64,000 nucleotides of DNA from NCBI GenBank assembly GCA_006176705.1, contig QRFJ01000292.1, forward strand, positions 502,935 through 566,934, in the 5' to 3' direction. Numbering within the stretch: position 1 is the first letter of the stretch; every line of letters starts with the position of its first letter. Position numbers and translations under genes: made by a program. The DNA comes from Cocos nucifera (Eukaryota; Streptophyta; Magnoliopsida; Arecales; Arecaceae). Positions 53,234 through 64,000 of the stretch are shown here, piece after piece. Below the pieces are notes generated by a model, which saw nothing but the letters and a program-made list of their open reading frames with translations, ran no database searches and had not been told where the DNA came from.

Positions 53234-54506
53234 TATTGGAGATAAATCCTACTCCTACCGAAGTTCAGCCTGATGCGTAGTCCAATGCAACAGATGATTA
53301 CGGAAGAGCTTTAGCGGCCAAATCTTAGCCGAACTTCTTCAGCCGACCGAACTCCCAAGCGGTCGAGCCCCAGCGGAACCCCTTTAGCCATCCAAACTTC
53401 TCAGTGGTCGAGTCCCAACCGAATCTCTTTAGCCGACCGAACTTTTCGACAGTCGAGCCCCAGTTGAACTCCTCCAATGGCCGAATTTCTGTTGAACTCT
53501 CTAGGAGCTGAACTTCTCCATAAGCTGAACTCCTTCCAGATTGCTCCTACAGTCAGACTCCTACGAGAGCCGAACTCCCTCTGCACTCCTTCAGTGGGAT
53601 ACCTACGGGAGTCGAACTCCTTTCGAGCTTCTCCTTTAGTTAGACATCTATAGAAGTCGAACTTCTTTTGGATTGCTCCTACAGTCGAACTTCTTCAGGA
53701 GCCAAATTTCTTCTAGAATTTTCTTTCAGTCGGATGCCTACGGGAGCCAAACTCCTTCCGAATTGCTCCTGTAGTCGAACTCCTCTAGGAGCTAAACTCC
53801 TTCCAGAATTCTCCTTCAATCGGACTCCTACGGGAGCCGAACTCCTTTCGAACTTTTTCTTTGATCGAACTCCTCCAAGAGCCGAATTTCTTTCAAACTT
53901 CTTCTTCAGTCGAATTCCTACAGCGGATTGCTCCTAGATAATCTCCTCCAAATGTATTTTCTTCAGGAGTCCGAACTCCTCTGAAATTGATATATGCCAA
54001 AGTTCACCAACCAACGCCTGCTTTCTTAGAGCTATGGCTATTAAATCTCGACGAACGATCGCCATCAGTCTACCACAGGCGATGCTACAGGCGCCCCCAT
54101 CCATGACAGACTCCGCCAGACCTCGAGCGGCCCACTACCAGACGGTATGACTGTCACCATCAGTCTGACGATACCTTCCTCTCCATATCGAACTCCATCA
54201 GGCCTTGAGCGATCCGCTGTCAGATAGCTATATCTGTCACCATCAATCAAGCTCCGCCTATAAAAAGGATCCTCCAGATATGTTTTCTTTAGGCTCTAAG
54301 CTCTCTTCTTCTTCTTAAAACTCGGCCGAGCTCTCGTCTGAGCATTCCATTTCTGTTGGCCAGAGGAGCTGACTTGATCGTCGAAGGGTTCCGCTGGAGC
54401 CACCACCATCGATTCCGGATGGAACTTTATTTTGTAGGTCACTGACGGCGACTTCGTCTTCCTCGATTCTAGCTTGTTTCAGCGTCAATTAAATTCTGCA
54501 TTAATA
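53234..54506 (+). repeat. 3' LTR of element B
   Basis: It matches 48022-49280 along its whole length but with many transitions; the ends have decayed to TATTGG and TTAATA. The 45-bp minisatellite is at about 53510-53935 and the TATA box CTATAAAAAGG at 54258-54268. Confidence 0.82.
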
Positions 54507-54511
54507 ATATG

Positions 54512-56557
54512 ATCGATCTATTTAATTATTATAATTATTATATTTTGTATATCTATGAGAGCACACTTGCGCAAATGTAATTTTTTCCCCTTATTTTGTA
54601 CAATGCTTGCTGCATCAGCGCTCTCTACATGTAGCTGAGCCAACTGCAGCATTGGGTAATATTACGTAGTCAGTAATCTCTCTCAGTGGTTGTGATTGAA
54701 TTCCAATTTAGCAAAGTAGAAGGGGTCTAGGAATATAATCTTGGTGGGCTGCGGTTTTACTTCTTCACTTTCACCCTAGCACATAGTCCAAGATATTGGA
54801 AGTTGTACACTGATTTCTCCACCTGAAATTTGCATCCCCTGTCTCTTTCAAGCACTAAAAGACTGTCTCTTTATGCTACAAAGGAATTATATTCTGGACC
54901 TTCTAAAGCTTGTTTCATTATAACAGAGTCTCTGAATTCTATGCATCTAATCTTGATTGTTTGGTAGAATCTTAGCATCACATGTTACATTATTTTCCTC
55001 GTGCTCTTAACAACATATTGGCACTTCTTGAGAAAGATACTGTTCAGAAATTTTGACAGCATGCTGCAATTATATACATACATACATGCATACATACATA
55101 CATATATACACACCTCTTCCCATACACCTCCACTATCTCCAATCTTCCCCTCCATGTGCTGCTCCTGTGAACTTAGGGACCGCAGCCTATCTGTACACCA
55201 ACCCATTGAAGCAGACCTGCAGTCTGGTCTCCAATCAGTGGGCCTATTCTCCTTATGGGCCCCCACCTGTTAGCCAATCAGAATTTGACATCTCAGCAGA
55301 GTTCGGTATTTGACATGTCGAGCCTTGATTGGTTTATCATGGGGTGGTAGGTACCCACATGGCCTGTTCGAGGACCCATAAGATTAGCCATTCAAGTCTC
55401 AGCCACTTCAATGCTCTCTAAGTCCACAAACATATAAATTTATTAAAAAGTTGAAAACTATACATCTATTCTACTATATAATGCCAACTCTAATATATTC
55501 ATGCATGAGATATGCTTGACCATCCACTTTCCTTTCTCTATTAAGTATTAACCACAAGAACAATGGCTTGAGTACTTCTTCTAACATTATTATTTCTTTT
55601 CATAAATTTTATTTTTATTAAAGTAAAATAATACATATATCACATGTAATTCCCAATGCTATAAGCTTCGCACCGTGTCTAGCCCTACTCTGACAATTCG
55701 GTCGCATAGAAGTGATCAAAATCCTATAGTGCCAACATGAGTGTACAAAAACTAATGCACAATTGGAACATATAAGACAAATTAGATTTTGGTGCAACTT
55801 ACAATTCAATAATAATGTATTAGTTGGCATTATGTAATTTATGACCCTGGTGACCATAGACAATCTTATGCGCTAATCTAGGGAAAGTGGGAATAAATCA
55901 ATTGGTAAGATGGCCAACATTGCATGTACACAATGGTTAGATGATGCCTAGATGCTTAATAGTTCTTGGGAATAGGTATGATTCAATCAACTTTGACTTG
56001 CTAACTGCCAATTAGCAAGAAAAAAGAGTGATGTGACCTTATGTCATGTGGTAGTATTTGCGTGCAAAATTTGAATTATGAAGTTGATCTCCAATTGGTA
56101 AAGTTGGAATAAAAATAAATGCAACATTTTATGCAATGATTTGAAGTCGCAATGTGGTACAAGGCCCTTATGGTATTCTAGGCATTCCCCTTTCCCAGGT
56201 GATTCATTTAGCTAGTTTGCTGGCTTGTGATATGTTGATTCATTTCACCAAATTGGTATAGTTTGCCTATCTTTGACAAAGACAAAGCATTTAGGAAAAT
56301 GGATCACATAAGACCTACAGAAGGCAATTTTAGCATCACGTTTTCCTTGGTGAATCATTTAGTATAAGGTCATAAGATCAATATTAATGACTTTTCTCAA
56401 GTGTTGCCTTAGGTCTTGAAATCAGGATTATCCCGATGATCAATCTCTCTACTTAACAATCAAAAGTTCTAAGTTTGAATCGTAAATGGTGTATCTCTAG
56501 TTATTGAGATCAAAGTAATCTATTATCTATTATATAGATAAAATAATACTCTATAAA
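54512..56557. other. Unique non-coding stretch between elements B and C
   Basis: No gene is recognised on either strand. A CATA-type microsatellite lies at about 55070-55115. The rest is AT-rich with ordinary composition. It is probably the original host sequence that continues from before element B, because ATATG flanks B on both sides. Confidence 0.5.
55070..55115. repeat. CATA microsatellite
   Basis: About ten CATA tetranucleotides with two interruptions. Frames with alternating Tyr, Ile, His and Thr on both strands arise from it and are not genes. Confidence 0.85.
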
Positions 56558-56562
56558 GGAAT

Positions 56563-57589
56563 TATTGACGCAGAAATTGATCGTCGTCGGAGTCCGCTGA
56601 TCGGAGACCTGCAAAACAAAGTTTCGTCCGGAGTCGGTGGGGGGCGGCTCTGATAGGACCCTCCGATGATCAAGTTAGCTCTAGCCAATAGGAATGGAGT
56701 GCTCGGAATGAGTTCTGAAACTTGGAAAAGAAGAGGAGAGCTTAAAGATCAGAGAGATTAGCGTTAGCATATCTGGAGGGTCCTTTTTATAGCGGAGCTT
56801 GATGGTGATAGCTGCAGCCGCGTGCTGGCAGGCCGCTCGAGGTTCGGCGGAGTCAGTCTCATGGGAAGGTGCCATCTACGGTGGATTGATGGTGACAGCC
56901 ATCGTCGCCTCACCGCCTCGTCGCCTGATAGTGGATCGCTATCGCTTGCGGTGGACTGATGGTGATGGCTGCAGAGCCAGCCGAATGAAGGGTTGAAGGC
57001 CTTCGTCGTGTGCCCATTTCGGAGGAGTTCAGACTCTTGAAGAGGAAGCTTGAAAGGAGTTTGGCTCCCATAGGCGTCTGGCTGGAGGTACGCGGCTAAG
57101 GCTCGGCCGCTGGAGAGTTCGGTAGGAGCTCGATCGGTCGAAAGGGATGTCAGGGAGGAGTCCGGCTCCTGAAGAAGTCCGTCCGAAGAATGTCTGGGAT
57201 GAGTCCAGCTTTCGAAGAAGTCTGATTGAAGAGGAAGCTTGGAGGGGAGTTCGGCTCTCATAAGCATCTGGCTGGAGGAGTGCGGCTAAGGTTTGACCAC
57301 TGGAAGTTCGGAAGGAGCTCGATCGCTAGAAGTTCGGCCGGGGGACGACCACTGAGGAGTTCGATCATCGAGAAGTCCGAAGGAGCTCGACCGGCTGAGC
57401 AGTTCGGTCGGCTGTGAGGGTTCGGCTAAGATCCGTCTGTTGGACATCCAAGGAGCTCGGCCGCTAAGTAGTTCGGCCGGCTGTAAGGGTTTGGCTAAGA
57501 TCCGTCCGCTGAAGCTCTTCTGTGGCTACCGATTGCATTAGGCTGAGCATCGAACTAGACTTCGGCGGCAGCGGGGTTTATCCCCAACA
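56563..57589 (-). repeat. 3' LTR of element C
   Basis: It starts TATTGACGCAG and ends CCCCAACA and matches 61129-62138 throughout. A TATA-like CTATAAAAAGG on the minus strand is at 56782-56792. GGAGTTCGGCTC-type strings repeat loosely through 57000-57480. Confidence 0.82.
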
Positions 57590-57612
57590 CTAGCCCCCCC
57601 ACTTTCGAGTTC
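57590..57612 (-). other. Polypurine tract of element C
   Basis: On the minus strand CGAAAGTGGGGGGGCTAG lies just before the 3' LTR. It corresponds to the tracts at 18173 (A) and 53211 (B). Confidence 0.65.
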
Positions 57613-57659
57613 GAAACTCGAAGGAAGGAAGTGTAGAAAAGGCAACTGTCGAAGTCTTC

Positions 57660-58810
57660 TTCTGAGCTCCGTGCTGGTCCAGGTCGAAGCTCGGAGGAGA
57701 TCTCATCTCCAGCTAAAGTTGATATTAAACTTGAAGCCCGGGGGAGATCCCATCTCTAACCGAGGTTGAGGGAGACTTCGTCCGTTGCGATCGAAGTCGG
57801 AAGTTGAGCTCCTCGGGGGCGATATTGTCTGCTACAGTCGAGGCTGACTCACGGGAGATTTCTTCTCCTGCAACCGTGTTTAACATGGGCGCTCGAGAGA
57901 GATATGATCTCAGGCCGAGGTCGATGCGATCGCTTGGGAGAGATCTGATCTCAGGATGAGGTTGTCTCCAATCTCATCTCTGACCGAGATTGTCTCGGCC
58001 GCTCGGAAGAGATCCTATCTCTAGCCGAGGTCGAAGTTGAAGCTCTCCAGGCGAGGTCGACACAGTCCCTCGGGAGAGATCTTATCTCTAGTCGAGGTCG
58101 AAGTTGAAGCTCTCCAGCCGAGGTTGCTTCTCGGGAGGGAGATCTTATCTCTGACCGAGATTGATTCTCGGGAGAGATCTTATCTCTAGCCGAGGTTGAT
58201 TCTCGGGAGAGATCTTATCTCTGGCCGAGGTTGTCGCTCGGGAGAAGAGATCTTATCTCTGGCCGAGAGAGCTTCTCGGGAGAGATCTTATCTCTGGCGA
58301 GGTTGTCGGAGAGATCTTATCTCTAGCCGAGGTTGATTCTCGAGAGAGATCTTATCTCTGATCGAGGTTGTCGCTCGGGAGAGATCTTATTTCTGGCCGA
58401 GGGTCGAGGTCGCTTCTCGGGAGAGATCTTATCTCTAGCCGAGGTCGATTCTCGGGAGAGATCTTATCTCTGACCGAGGTTGTCGCTCGAGAGAGATCTT
58501 ATCTCTGGTCGAGGATCGAGGTCACTTCTTGAGAGAGATCTTATCTCTGGCCGAGATTGTTGCTCGAAAGAGATCTGATCTCAGGATGAGGTTGTCAACG
58601 GTCGCTCGGAAGAGATCTTATCTCTGGTCGAGGTTGTTGCTCGCGTTAGGACGAGATTCTCCTCCTGTTCCTAATCGAGGTTGACTCGGTCGCTCGGGAG
58701 AGATCTTATCTCTAGCCGAGGTTGACTCAGTCGCTCGAGAGAGATCTTATATCTAGCCGAGGTTGACTCGGTTGTTCGAGAGAGATCTTATCTCTAGCTG
58801 AGGTTGTTGC
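57660..58810 (-). repeat. 35-bp palindrome array in the 3' region of element C
   Basis: The core GAGAGATCTTATCTCT is repeated about 18 to 20 times; from 58141 it recurs at exactly 35-bp steps (58141, 58176, 58211) with CCGAGGTTGATTCTCGG-like spacers. The core is an imperfect palindrome and the counterpart of GGAGATAAGATCTCC in element B. Spacers are repeats too, so it is a minisatellite and not a CRISPR array. Confidence 0.85.
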
Positions 58811-58990
58811 TCGCGTTTAGGATGAGGTTCTCCTCCTATTTCTAACGAACTGTGGGGGCACATAAGGGCCGCTGTCAGGGCCTCTCCTTCCATCTCGTCC
58901 TTTGTGAATGAGGCCTTCGCTCGGAAGAGATCTTATCTCTGACCGAGGTTGTTGCTCGCGTTAGGACGAGGTTCTCCTCCTATTCTTAAC
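58640..58990 (-). repeat. 115-bp-type units in element C
   Basis: Strings GCGTTAGGACGAGRTTCTCC, TGTGGGGGCACATAAGG and CCATCTCGTCCTTTGTGAA match the 115-bp unit of element A. Here one nearly complete unit (58810-58920) and two fragments are mixed with the 35-bp array. Confidence 0.7.
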
Positions 58991-59099
58991 GCGGCAATTA
59001 TTGACTGCTTCTTTCCTGTCATCGCATAGTTTTCGCATCCAGAAATAATATTATCGAAAGGAAAAAATTTTATTGAAAGAAAGTTACTGACAGCGCATC

Positions 59100-59240
59100 C
59101 CCAAATTCTGTGTTTCAAGGTCGTGGTAGCATTGTTCCTCCGCATTTTTTCGGCAGTAAGTCCCAGGGTGGACGACCTCCTCTATCTAATGCTGGCCTTC
59201 TCAATTTGGAGCAAGCTCTTATCACTGGGAGATGACGAAT
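59100..59240 (-). pseudogene. Integrase-tail (GPY/F) remnant of element C
   Basis: On the minus strand CAAATTGAGAAGGCCAGCAT near 59205 and TTGAAACACAGAATTTGGGG near 59110 align with the integrase tail in element B and, more distantly, the end of pol in A. Stops interrupt it. It shows that the same junction between the gag region and the pol end is present in B and C. Confidence 0.55.
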
Positions 59241-59389
59241 CGCCGATATACCAAGCTCCTCCCAGGGGCAATGTGGATGATATCGTAAGGTGGCCGACCT
59301 CCTTGCGGTCTTTGGCTATGACAGCGCCGAGCTCTTTGCCGTCTCTGGCTATGGCGGTGCCCTTGGCCGATCTTTTTTTGCTTCAGACT

Positions 59390-59700
59390 GGTGCCGAAGA
59401 AATTTATCCGACCGTCCCTTTCTGACGAGCTCCTCAATTTCGTCTCGAAGCTGGATGCATTCCTCGGTGTCGTGGCTATGATCGCGATGGTAGAGGCAGT
59501 ACTTATTTCACCGTGCTTGTTTGGGGGAGACCGCAACCCCTTCTGGTGTTGGCAGCTGGTTCCTAACTTCGGTGAGAATCTGGGTTCGAGGAGCATTGAG
59601 AGGGGCATAGTCGCAGAACCTTCTGTGAGGAGGGCTTCTTTGCGCCCTTCTATCGGGGCTTCCTCGGTGGTGAGCTCAAAAAGTTCGGGCCTTGCTTGCA
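59390..59700 (-). pseudogene. Gag C-terminal zinc-binding remnant of element C
   Basis: In a minus-strand frame near 59410-59510 the sequence reads NKYCLYHRDHSHDTEECIQL, nearly identical to the C-H-H-C motif region of element A's gag. The flanking frame differs from that of the overlapping 159-codon open frame, which is a shadow. The motif would bind element RNA in gag. Element B has lost this part. Confidence 0.65.
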
Positions 59701-60720
59701 CTGGGGAGATCGTGGACGCGGTCGAACTTCATTCCGTCTCCTTATGAAACCTGCGGAAGAACTTCATGCCCCTTTGTCGGGGCTTCCTTGATGACATACT
59801 CGAGCGGAAGTTTGGCCTCACTTACGCCGAACTTCGTTCCGATGATGAGGTTTGAGGGGAGAGTTCGGCCTTGCTTGCACCGAACTTCATTTCGATGATG
59901 AGGTTGAGGGTGGAGTTCGGCTTTGCTTCCACCGAACTTCATTCCGATGACGAGCTTCGAGGTGGAGTTCGGCCTCACTTGCGCCGAACTTCATTCCACG
60001 GAAGAACTTCGTTCCACCCTCGTTTGCACCGAACTTCATTCCGCTTTCCCGCGAAAGCTTCTGCAGGGGGACTTCATGCCCCTTTGTCGGGGCTTCCTCG
60101 ATGATGAGCTTTGAGGTGGAGTTCGGCCTTTCTTGCGCCGAACTTCATTCCACGGGAGAACTTCGTTCCGCCCTCGCTTGCGCCGAACTTTCTGCTTCTT
60201 TTGTCCGGACTTTCTTGACAATGAGCTCGAGGGGGAGCTCGGCTTTCCTTGAGCTGTCGAACTTCATTCCGCTTTTTCGCGAAAGCTTCCGTGGGAGGAC
60301 TTCATGCCCCTTTATCGGGACTTTCTCGATGATGAGCTTCGAGGTCGTGGACGTGGCCGAACTTCATTCCGCCTCCTTGGACGCGGCTGAACTTCATTCT
60401 GCCTCCTTGCAAAATCTTCTGTGGGGGAACTTCTTGCTTCTTTGCCCAGACTTCCTTGACGACGAGCTCGAGGGGGAGCTCGACTTTGCTTGAGCTGCCG
60501 AACTTCGCTCCATCTCCTGTGAATTCTTTGTAGGGGGTTTCGTTGATGACATACTCGAGATGGGGGGAGTTCGGCCTAACTTGAGCGATGAGCTTCGAGG
60601 GAGAGTTCGACTTTGCTTCCGCCGAACTTCGTTCCGATGATGAGCTTTGAGGGGGAGTTCGACTTCGCTTCCATCGAACTTCGTTCTGATCTTCTTGTGA
60701 AACCTTCTGCAGAAGAACTT
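59700..60720 (-). repeat. Tandem array in the gag region of element C
   Basis: Variants of GCCGAACTTCATTCC, TCGAGGTGGAGTTCGGC and CCCCTTTGTCGGGGCTTCCT recur many times at 50-130 bp spacing. It is the counterpart of the 129-bp array in element B (reverse complement), but more rearranged, with subunits deleted or amplified independently. Confidence 0.7.
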
Positions 60721-60759
60721 CTGCTCTCCGTTTCTCCTTCTTAAGGGCGATTGGTATGC

Positions 60760-61090
60760 CCAAATGCTTTTCCTTAAGGCCGGTTCCTCGCATCCTCATG
60801 GCGGGTTTGCTGGCAAAGTCCCCGTCGGAGGTTGTTGCACGGCCAGCATCATCTCGGTGGGGCCACGGACCCGACCAGTAGGTTGAACTGCTCCACGTCT
60901 GCGATGGCTTCGTATGAAACCTGGGCTGCCGGGGCTGAAACAGGAACAGATTGATTTGGCACGCAGGCTGTCGATTGCCGAGTCGGAGCTTTCGAGGCAT
61001 TTTCTCTTTGGGGAAGAACTCTAGTGAGGAAGAACGGATCTTCGGAGAGAGAGAAATCATCGCCGAGCACTCCTTTAAGAATAAGGGAAC
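60760..61090 (-). pseudogene. Gag N-terminal remnant of element C
   Basis: The minus strand reads VPLFLKECSAMIS near 61075, then MPRKLRLGNRQPA near 61000 in one frame and ADVEQFNLL near 60890 in another. These correspond to FLKECS, MPPRRAS and VDAERFDLL in element A's gag. The conserved methionine supports a gag start at MPRK or MPPRR. Frame changes break it. Confidence 0.65.
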
Positions 61091-61110
61091 CTCGGAGGTT
61101 TGGGGTTGCC

Positions 61111-61126
61111 CTCCTTCTAGCGCCAA
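61111..61126 (-). other. Primer-binding site of element C
   Basis: On the minus strand TGGCGCTAGAAGGAGG lies three bases inside the 5' LTR. It is the best preserved of the three family sites after that of element A. Confidence 0.65.
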
Positions 61127-61128
61127 TC

Positions 61129-62138
61129 TATTGACGTAGAAACTGATCATCGTCAGAGTTCGCTGGAGTGGAGGTCAATGAGATCACCATCGGGGACCTG
61201 TAAAATAAAGTCCCATCCGAAGCCGATGGGGGGTGGCTCCAGCAGGACCCTCCGACGATCAAGTCAGCTCTGGCCAACAGGAATGGAGTGCTCGGAATGA
61301 GTTTCGGAGCTTGGAGAAGAAGAGGAGAGCTTAAAGATCAGAGAGATTAGTGTTAGCGTATCTGGAGGATCCTTTTTATAGCGGAGCTTAATGGTGACAG
61401 CTGCAGCCGCATGCTGGCGGGCCGCTCGAGGTTCGGTGGAGTCAGTCTCACGGAAAGATGCCATCTGCGGTGGATTGCTGGTGACAACCATCGCTGCCTC
61501 GCCGCCTGATAGTGGGTCGCTATCGCTTGCGGCGGACTGATGGTGATGGCTGTAGAGCCAGCCGAATGAAGAGTTGAAGGCCTTCGTCGTGTGCCCATTT
61601 CGGAGGAGTTTGGACTCCTGAAGGGGAAGCTTAGAAGGAGTTTGGCTTCTGTAGGCGTCTGGCTGGAGGTACGCGGCTAAGGCTCGACCGCTGGGAAGTT
61701 CGGTAGGAGCTCGATCGGTCGAAGGAGGTGTCAGGGAGGAGTCCGACTCCTGAAGAAGTCCGTCCGAAGGGTGTCTAGGGTGAGTCCAGCTCTCGAAGAA
61801 GTTCGACCGAAGAGGAAGCTTGGAGGGGAGTTCGGCTCTCGTAAGCATTTGGCTGGAGGAGTGCGGCTAAGGTTCGACCGCTGGGAGTTTGGAAGGAGCT
61901 CGATCGCTAGAAGTTCGATCGAGGGACGACCGCTGAGGAGTTCGGTCGCTGAGAAGTCCGAAGGAGCTCGATCGCTAAGACCCGTCTGTTGGGCGTCTAA
62001 GGAGCTCGATCGCTAAGTAGTTCGATCGGCTGTAAGGGTTTGGCTAAGACCCATCCGCTGAAGCTCTTCTGCGGCTACTGGTTGCATTAGGCTGAGCATC
62101 GAACTAAACTTTGGCGGGAGCGGGGTTTATCCCCAACA
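61129..62138 (-). repeat. 5' LTR of element C
   Basis: This is the partner of 56563-57589, with a TATA-like CTATAAAAAGG on the minus strand at 61371-61381. A segment of roughly 60 bp present near 57400 of the other LTR is missing here near 61975, which explains part of the length difference. Confidence 0.82.
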
Positions 62139-62204
62139 GGAATATTATGGTATTGCCACCTCAGCATCTCAGATGATTTTAATGATGCCACATGGATTAT
62201 TATT

Positions 62205-63240
62205 TTATTATTTATAATAATTTAAATATTATTTTTAAATAATAAAATAATATTTTTAAAAAATAAAAAATAATAATATTTTAAAAATAAAAATAGAAAA
62301 GAGATAAGAGATGAAAAATATTTTAAAAAATTATTTTTTTAAAAAATAAAATATTATAAAAATAGTAATAATATTTTTTAAAAATACTAATTTATTATTA
62401 TTTTAAAAAGATAGCATATTATTTTTTAATTTTAAAAATAATAACATACCAATTTATTTTTTTAAAAAATAATATTTTTATTATTTATATATTTCAAGAT
62501 CTAAATCGATCCATCAAATCAGATCAGATCAAATTAAGTCTAATAAATTATCTGCAAATAAAATATGGTACTCCATCGATTTGAAAGTCAAATCCTTATA
62601 TTTAATAGCCTTTGAAAGTTTGGAGAAGGCATGGAAAGAAATGAGGGGATGGGGGTGCGATCGGGATTGACGTTTGTCGAGAGAGAAAGAAAGTCATTGT
62701 AGGACAATAATAGATGTGAAAAAGATATAAAAACAAGAAGAAAGAAAATAATAATAATAAAATATTATTTTATAAAAAGAAAGAAAAAAAGAGAATTTCT
62801 CTCTCTTCCTTCAGTAATGATGCCAAAGGTGACGATATCAATATGAGTGCCAAAAAGTACGATCGGGATTGACATTTATCAAGAGAGATGGAGAGCGGTG
62901 GTAGGGTGGCACCAACAGGCGTAGAGAAGGTATGAGAAGAAGGTGGCGGGGGTACGATCGAGATCGACATTTATTGAGAGAGAAGAAAAATCATGAAAGA
63001 AGAAAAATCATGATAGGACGATAAGGGATTGTAGCAGTATCGAGAGAGCTGTAGAAGGTATGAGAACATGAAGAAAAAATATAAAATAAAATATTATTTT
63101 ATAAAATAATAAAATATATATTATATATAATAAATAAATAAAATATTAAAAAATATTATTAAAAAATTTTAATTATTATAGACCGTAATTATCTATTCTG
63201 CGTAACGTGCGGATCTTCAATTAGTTATCATATAAAAGAA
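62205..63240 (+). repeat. Dispersed repeat, copy 2 (first copy at 3541-4320)
   Basis: The stretch repeats in the same order the landmarks of copy 1, including CTCCATCGATTTGAAAG near 62571, GAAAGTTTGGAGAAGG near 62613 and TTTCTCTCTCTTCCTTCAGT near 62796. It is preceded by the string GCCACCTCAGCATCTCAGAT and followed by GCGTAACGTGCGG near 63200. Element C inserted just to its left. No protein is recognisable. Confidence 0.6.
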
Positions 63241-64000
63241 TCCCAAATTCTATAAAAAGAATTAGAGTAATAATGCCATATTTGAACGATGGGGTTTCGA
63301 TTTGCAAGCTACGTGATAGGAATGGTAATGCTTAATCTATTCAATCTATTTAACTTGATTTAATCTATTTTAAATTGGATTAAATTATCTGTTTAATAAA
63401 ATGATCAAGTTCAAGTTTAGATTTTTGATCTGCTTAATAAAAAGATCGGATTCAAGTTGATAGATTTTCGATCTTTTCCATATTCGATCAATTTCGATTG
63501 CCACCCTTACTAGCTGGTCAATGACGAGGGTGGTAGATCGTCAATGAGTAAAATAAATAGCTGGATCGATGGCAAGAGTGAGGTGTTAGAGAGCTTGTTC
63601 TCCATTCTTGGTATAATTTTGGCCTTTCTCTAGTGGTTTTTGTCACGTATCAGCCCCAAAGTTCATGTCCAGCTCTAATTGAGTTTTTTGTTCAGTTTTG
63701 TCGGTGAGATTTGGTTCCCGGCCCCCACTCTGTTGGAGTGTTGCTTTCTCCTATAACTAGTTCATTTTCTCGTGACTATAACTTAGTTGGAATCTCTGCA
63801 AATTTTCTTTAAAAAAAATTGAAAAAAAATCTACGTCCATCAAGAATTCGATGGATTTGTGTTGAAATGCATCTTTTTAAGAAATATTGGGATTAAACCA
63901 GAAATTAGTTTGCTTTCTAGTATGAACTACCCTAATATGGTCCTAAGAATTTGAGCTAATTTATTTTCTATGCATGTAAATCAGCAAACACACGGCATTG
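63241..64000. other. Non-coding end of the window
   Basis: It holds a degenerate stretch of TTTAATCTATT and GATCGGATTCAAG-type strings (63330-63490), then ordinary sequence with no recognisable gene, RNA or element end. Confidence 0.45.

Larger units (their letters stand above)
48022..54506 (+). mobile_element. Element B: non-autonomous Tat-type relative of element A
   Basis: The LTRs, 48022-49280 and 53234-54506, flank a 3.95 kb interior, and ATATG lies on both sides (48017-48021 and 54507-54511). The LTR ends (GGGGATAAATCC and CTGCACCAACA) are the reverse complement of those of element A, so B is in opposite orientation. Inside are a decayed primer site, the gag N-terminus, a tandem array of about 129-bp units, an integrase-tail remnant, a 115-bp-type array and a long array of short palindromes. 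Protease, reverse transcriptase, RNase H and integrase core are absent. Element C has the same plan, so B belongs to a non-autonomous subfamily and is not a random deletion. Confidence 0.85.
56563..62138 (-). mobile_element. Element C: non-autonomous Tat-type relative of element A
   Basis: The LTRs, 56563-57589 and 61129-62138, flank a 3.5 kb interior, with GGAAT on both sides (56558-56562 and 62139-62143). On the minus strand the order is 5' LTR, primer site TGGCGCTAGAAGGAGG, gag N-terminus, a tandem array, the gag zinc-binding motif, an integrase-tail remnant, 115-bp-type units, a palindrome array and the polypurine tract. No protease, reverse transcriptase, RNase H or integrase core is present. 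The TG end has become TA. The plan is that of element B plus the gag zinc motif, so B and C are independent copies of one non-autonomous lineage. Confidence 0.85.

Noticed and set aside
57660..58810. Regular 35-bp repeats that look CRISPR-like at first sight
   Set aside because: The bases between cores are repeats as well, there are no unique spacers, and the array lies inside a plant LTR retrotransposon.

Overview
This is nuclear DNA of a flowering plant. Long AT-rich stretches are packed with nested transposable elements: Ty3/gypsy and Copia LTR retrotransposons, a CACTA transposon, hAT-like and Harbinger-like elements, foldback elements and minisatellites. There is no operon structure, and I recognise no rRNA, tRNA or CRISPR array. 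Element style suggests a monocot, and a palm-like genome is my guess, but the sequence does not prove it. The only trace of an ordinary cellular gene is a broken last exon of a PBS1-like receptor-like cytoplasmic kinase (about 47123-47385, minus strand).

Layout. 1-5200: no gene; a 1.3 kb block of unusual balanced, CpG-rich composition (1950-3240), then a dispersed repeat (3541-4320) with a second copy at 62205-63240. 5212-7208: a palindromic foldback element with a hAT-like element nested in one arm (5547-6336, 8-bp target duplication). 9125-16356: a complete but gag-only Copia-type element, minus strand, target duplication CTTAT. 17102-26032: element A, a full-length Ty3/gypsy element of Tat type, minus strand, target duplication AGATG, with gag, protease, reverse transcriptase, a second RNase H and integrase all visible but pol split by 1-bp indels. 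26033-34590: AT-rich DNA with a hAT-like element holding a foldback element (29373-31399), a solo LTR with target duplication ATATA (31753-32310) and an AT-only tract.

34595-46929: element D, an LTR element with a short non-coding interior. Its first LTR is interrupted by a 278-bp MITE (TSD TAA) and by a 9.5 kb CACTA transposon, which itself carries a Copia gag/protease-only element (39074-42458). After the kinase remnant come element B (48022-54506, plus strand, TSD ATATG) and element C (56563-62138, minus strand, TSD GGAAT). Both are degenerate relatives of element A that keep LTRs, primer-binding site, the gag N-terminus and the integrase tail. They have lost the reverse transcriptase and integrase core and instead carry large tandem arrays.

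How the parts fit. Element A encodes all recognisable retrotransposition functions, while B, C, D and the Copia-type elements would have depended on proteins made elsewhere. No exotic defence or metabolic system is present. The most unusual signal is the repeated growth of minisatellites inside the A/B/C family, in the LTRs, the gag region and the 3' region, including arrays of short palindromes of the form GGAGAT..ATCTCC.
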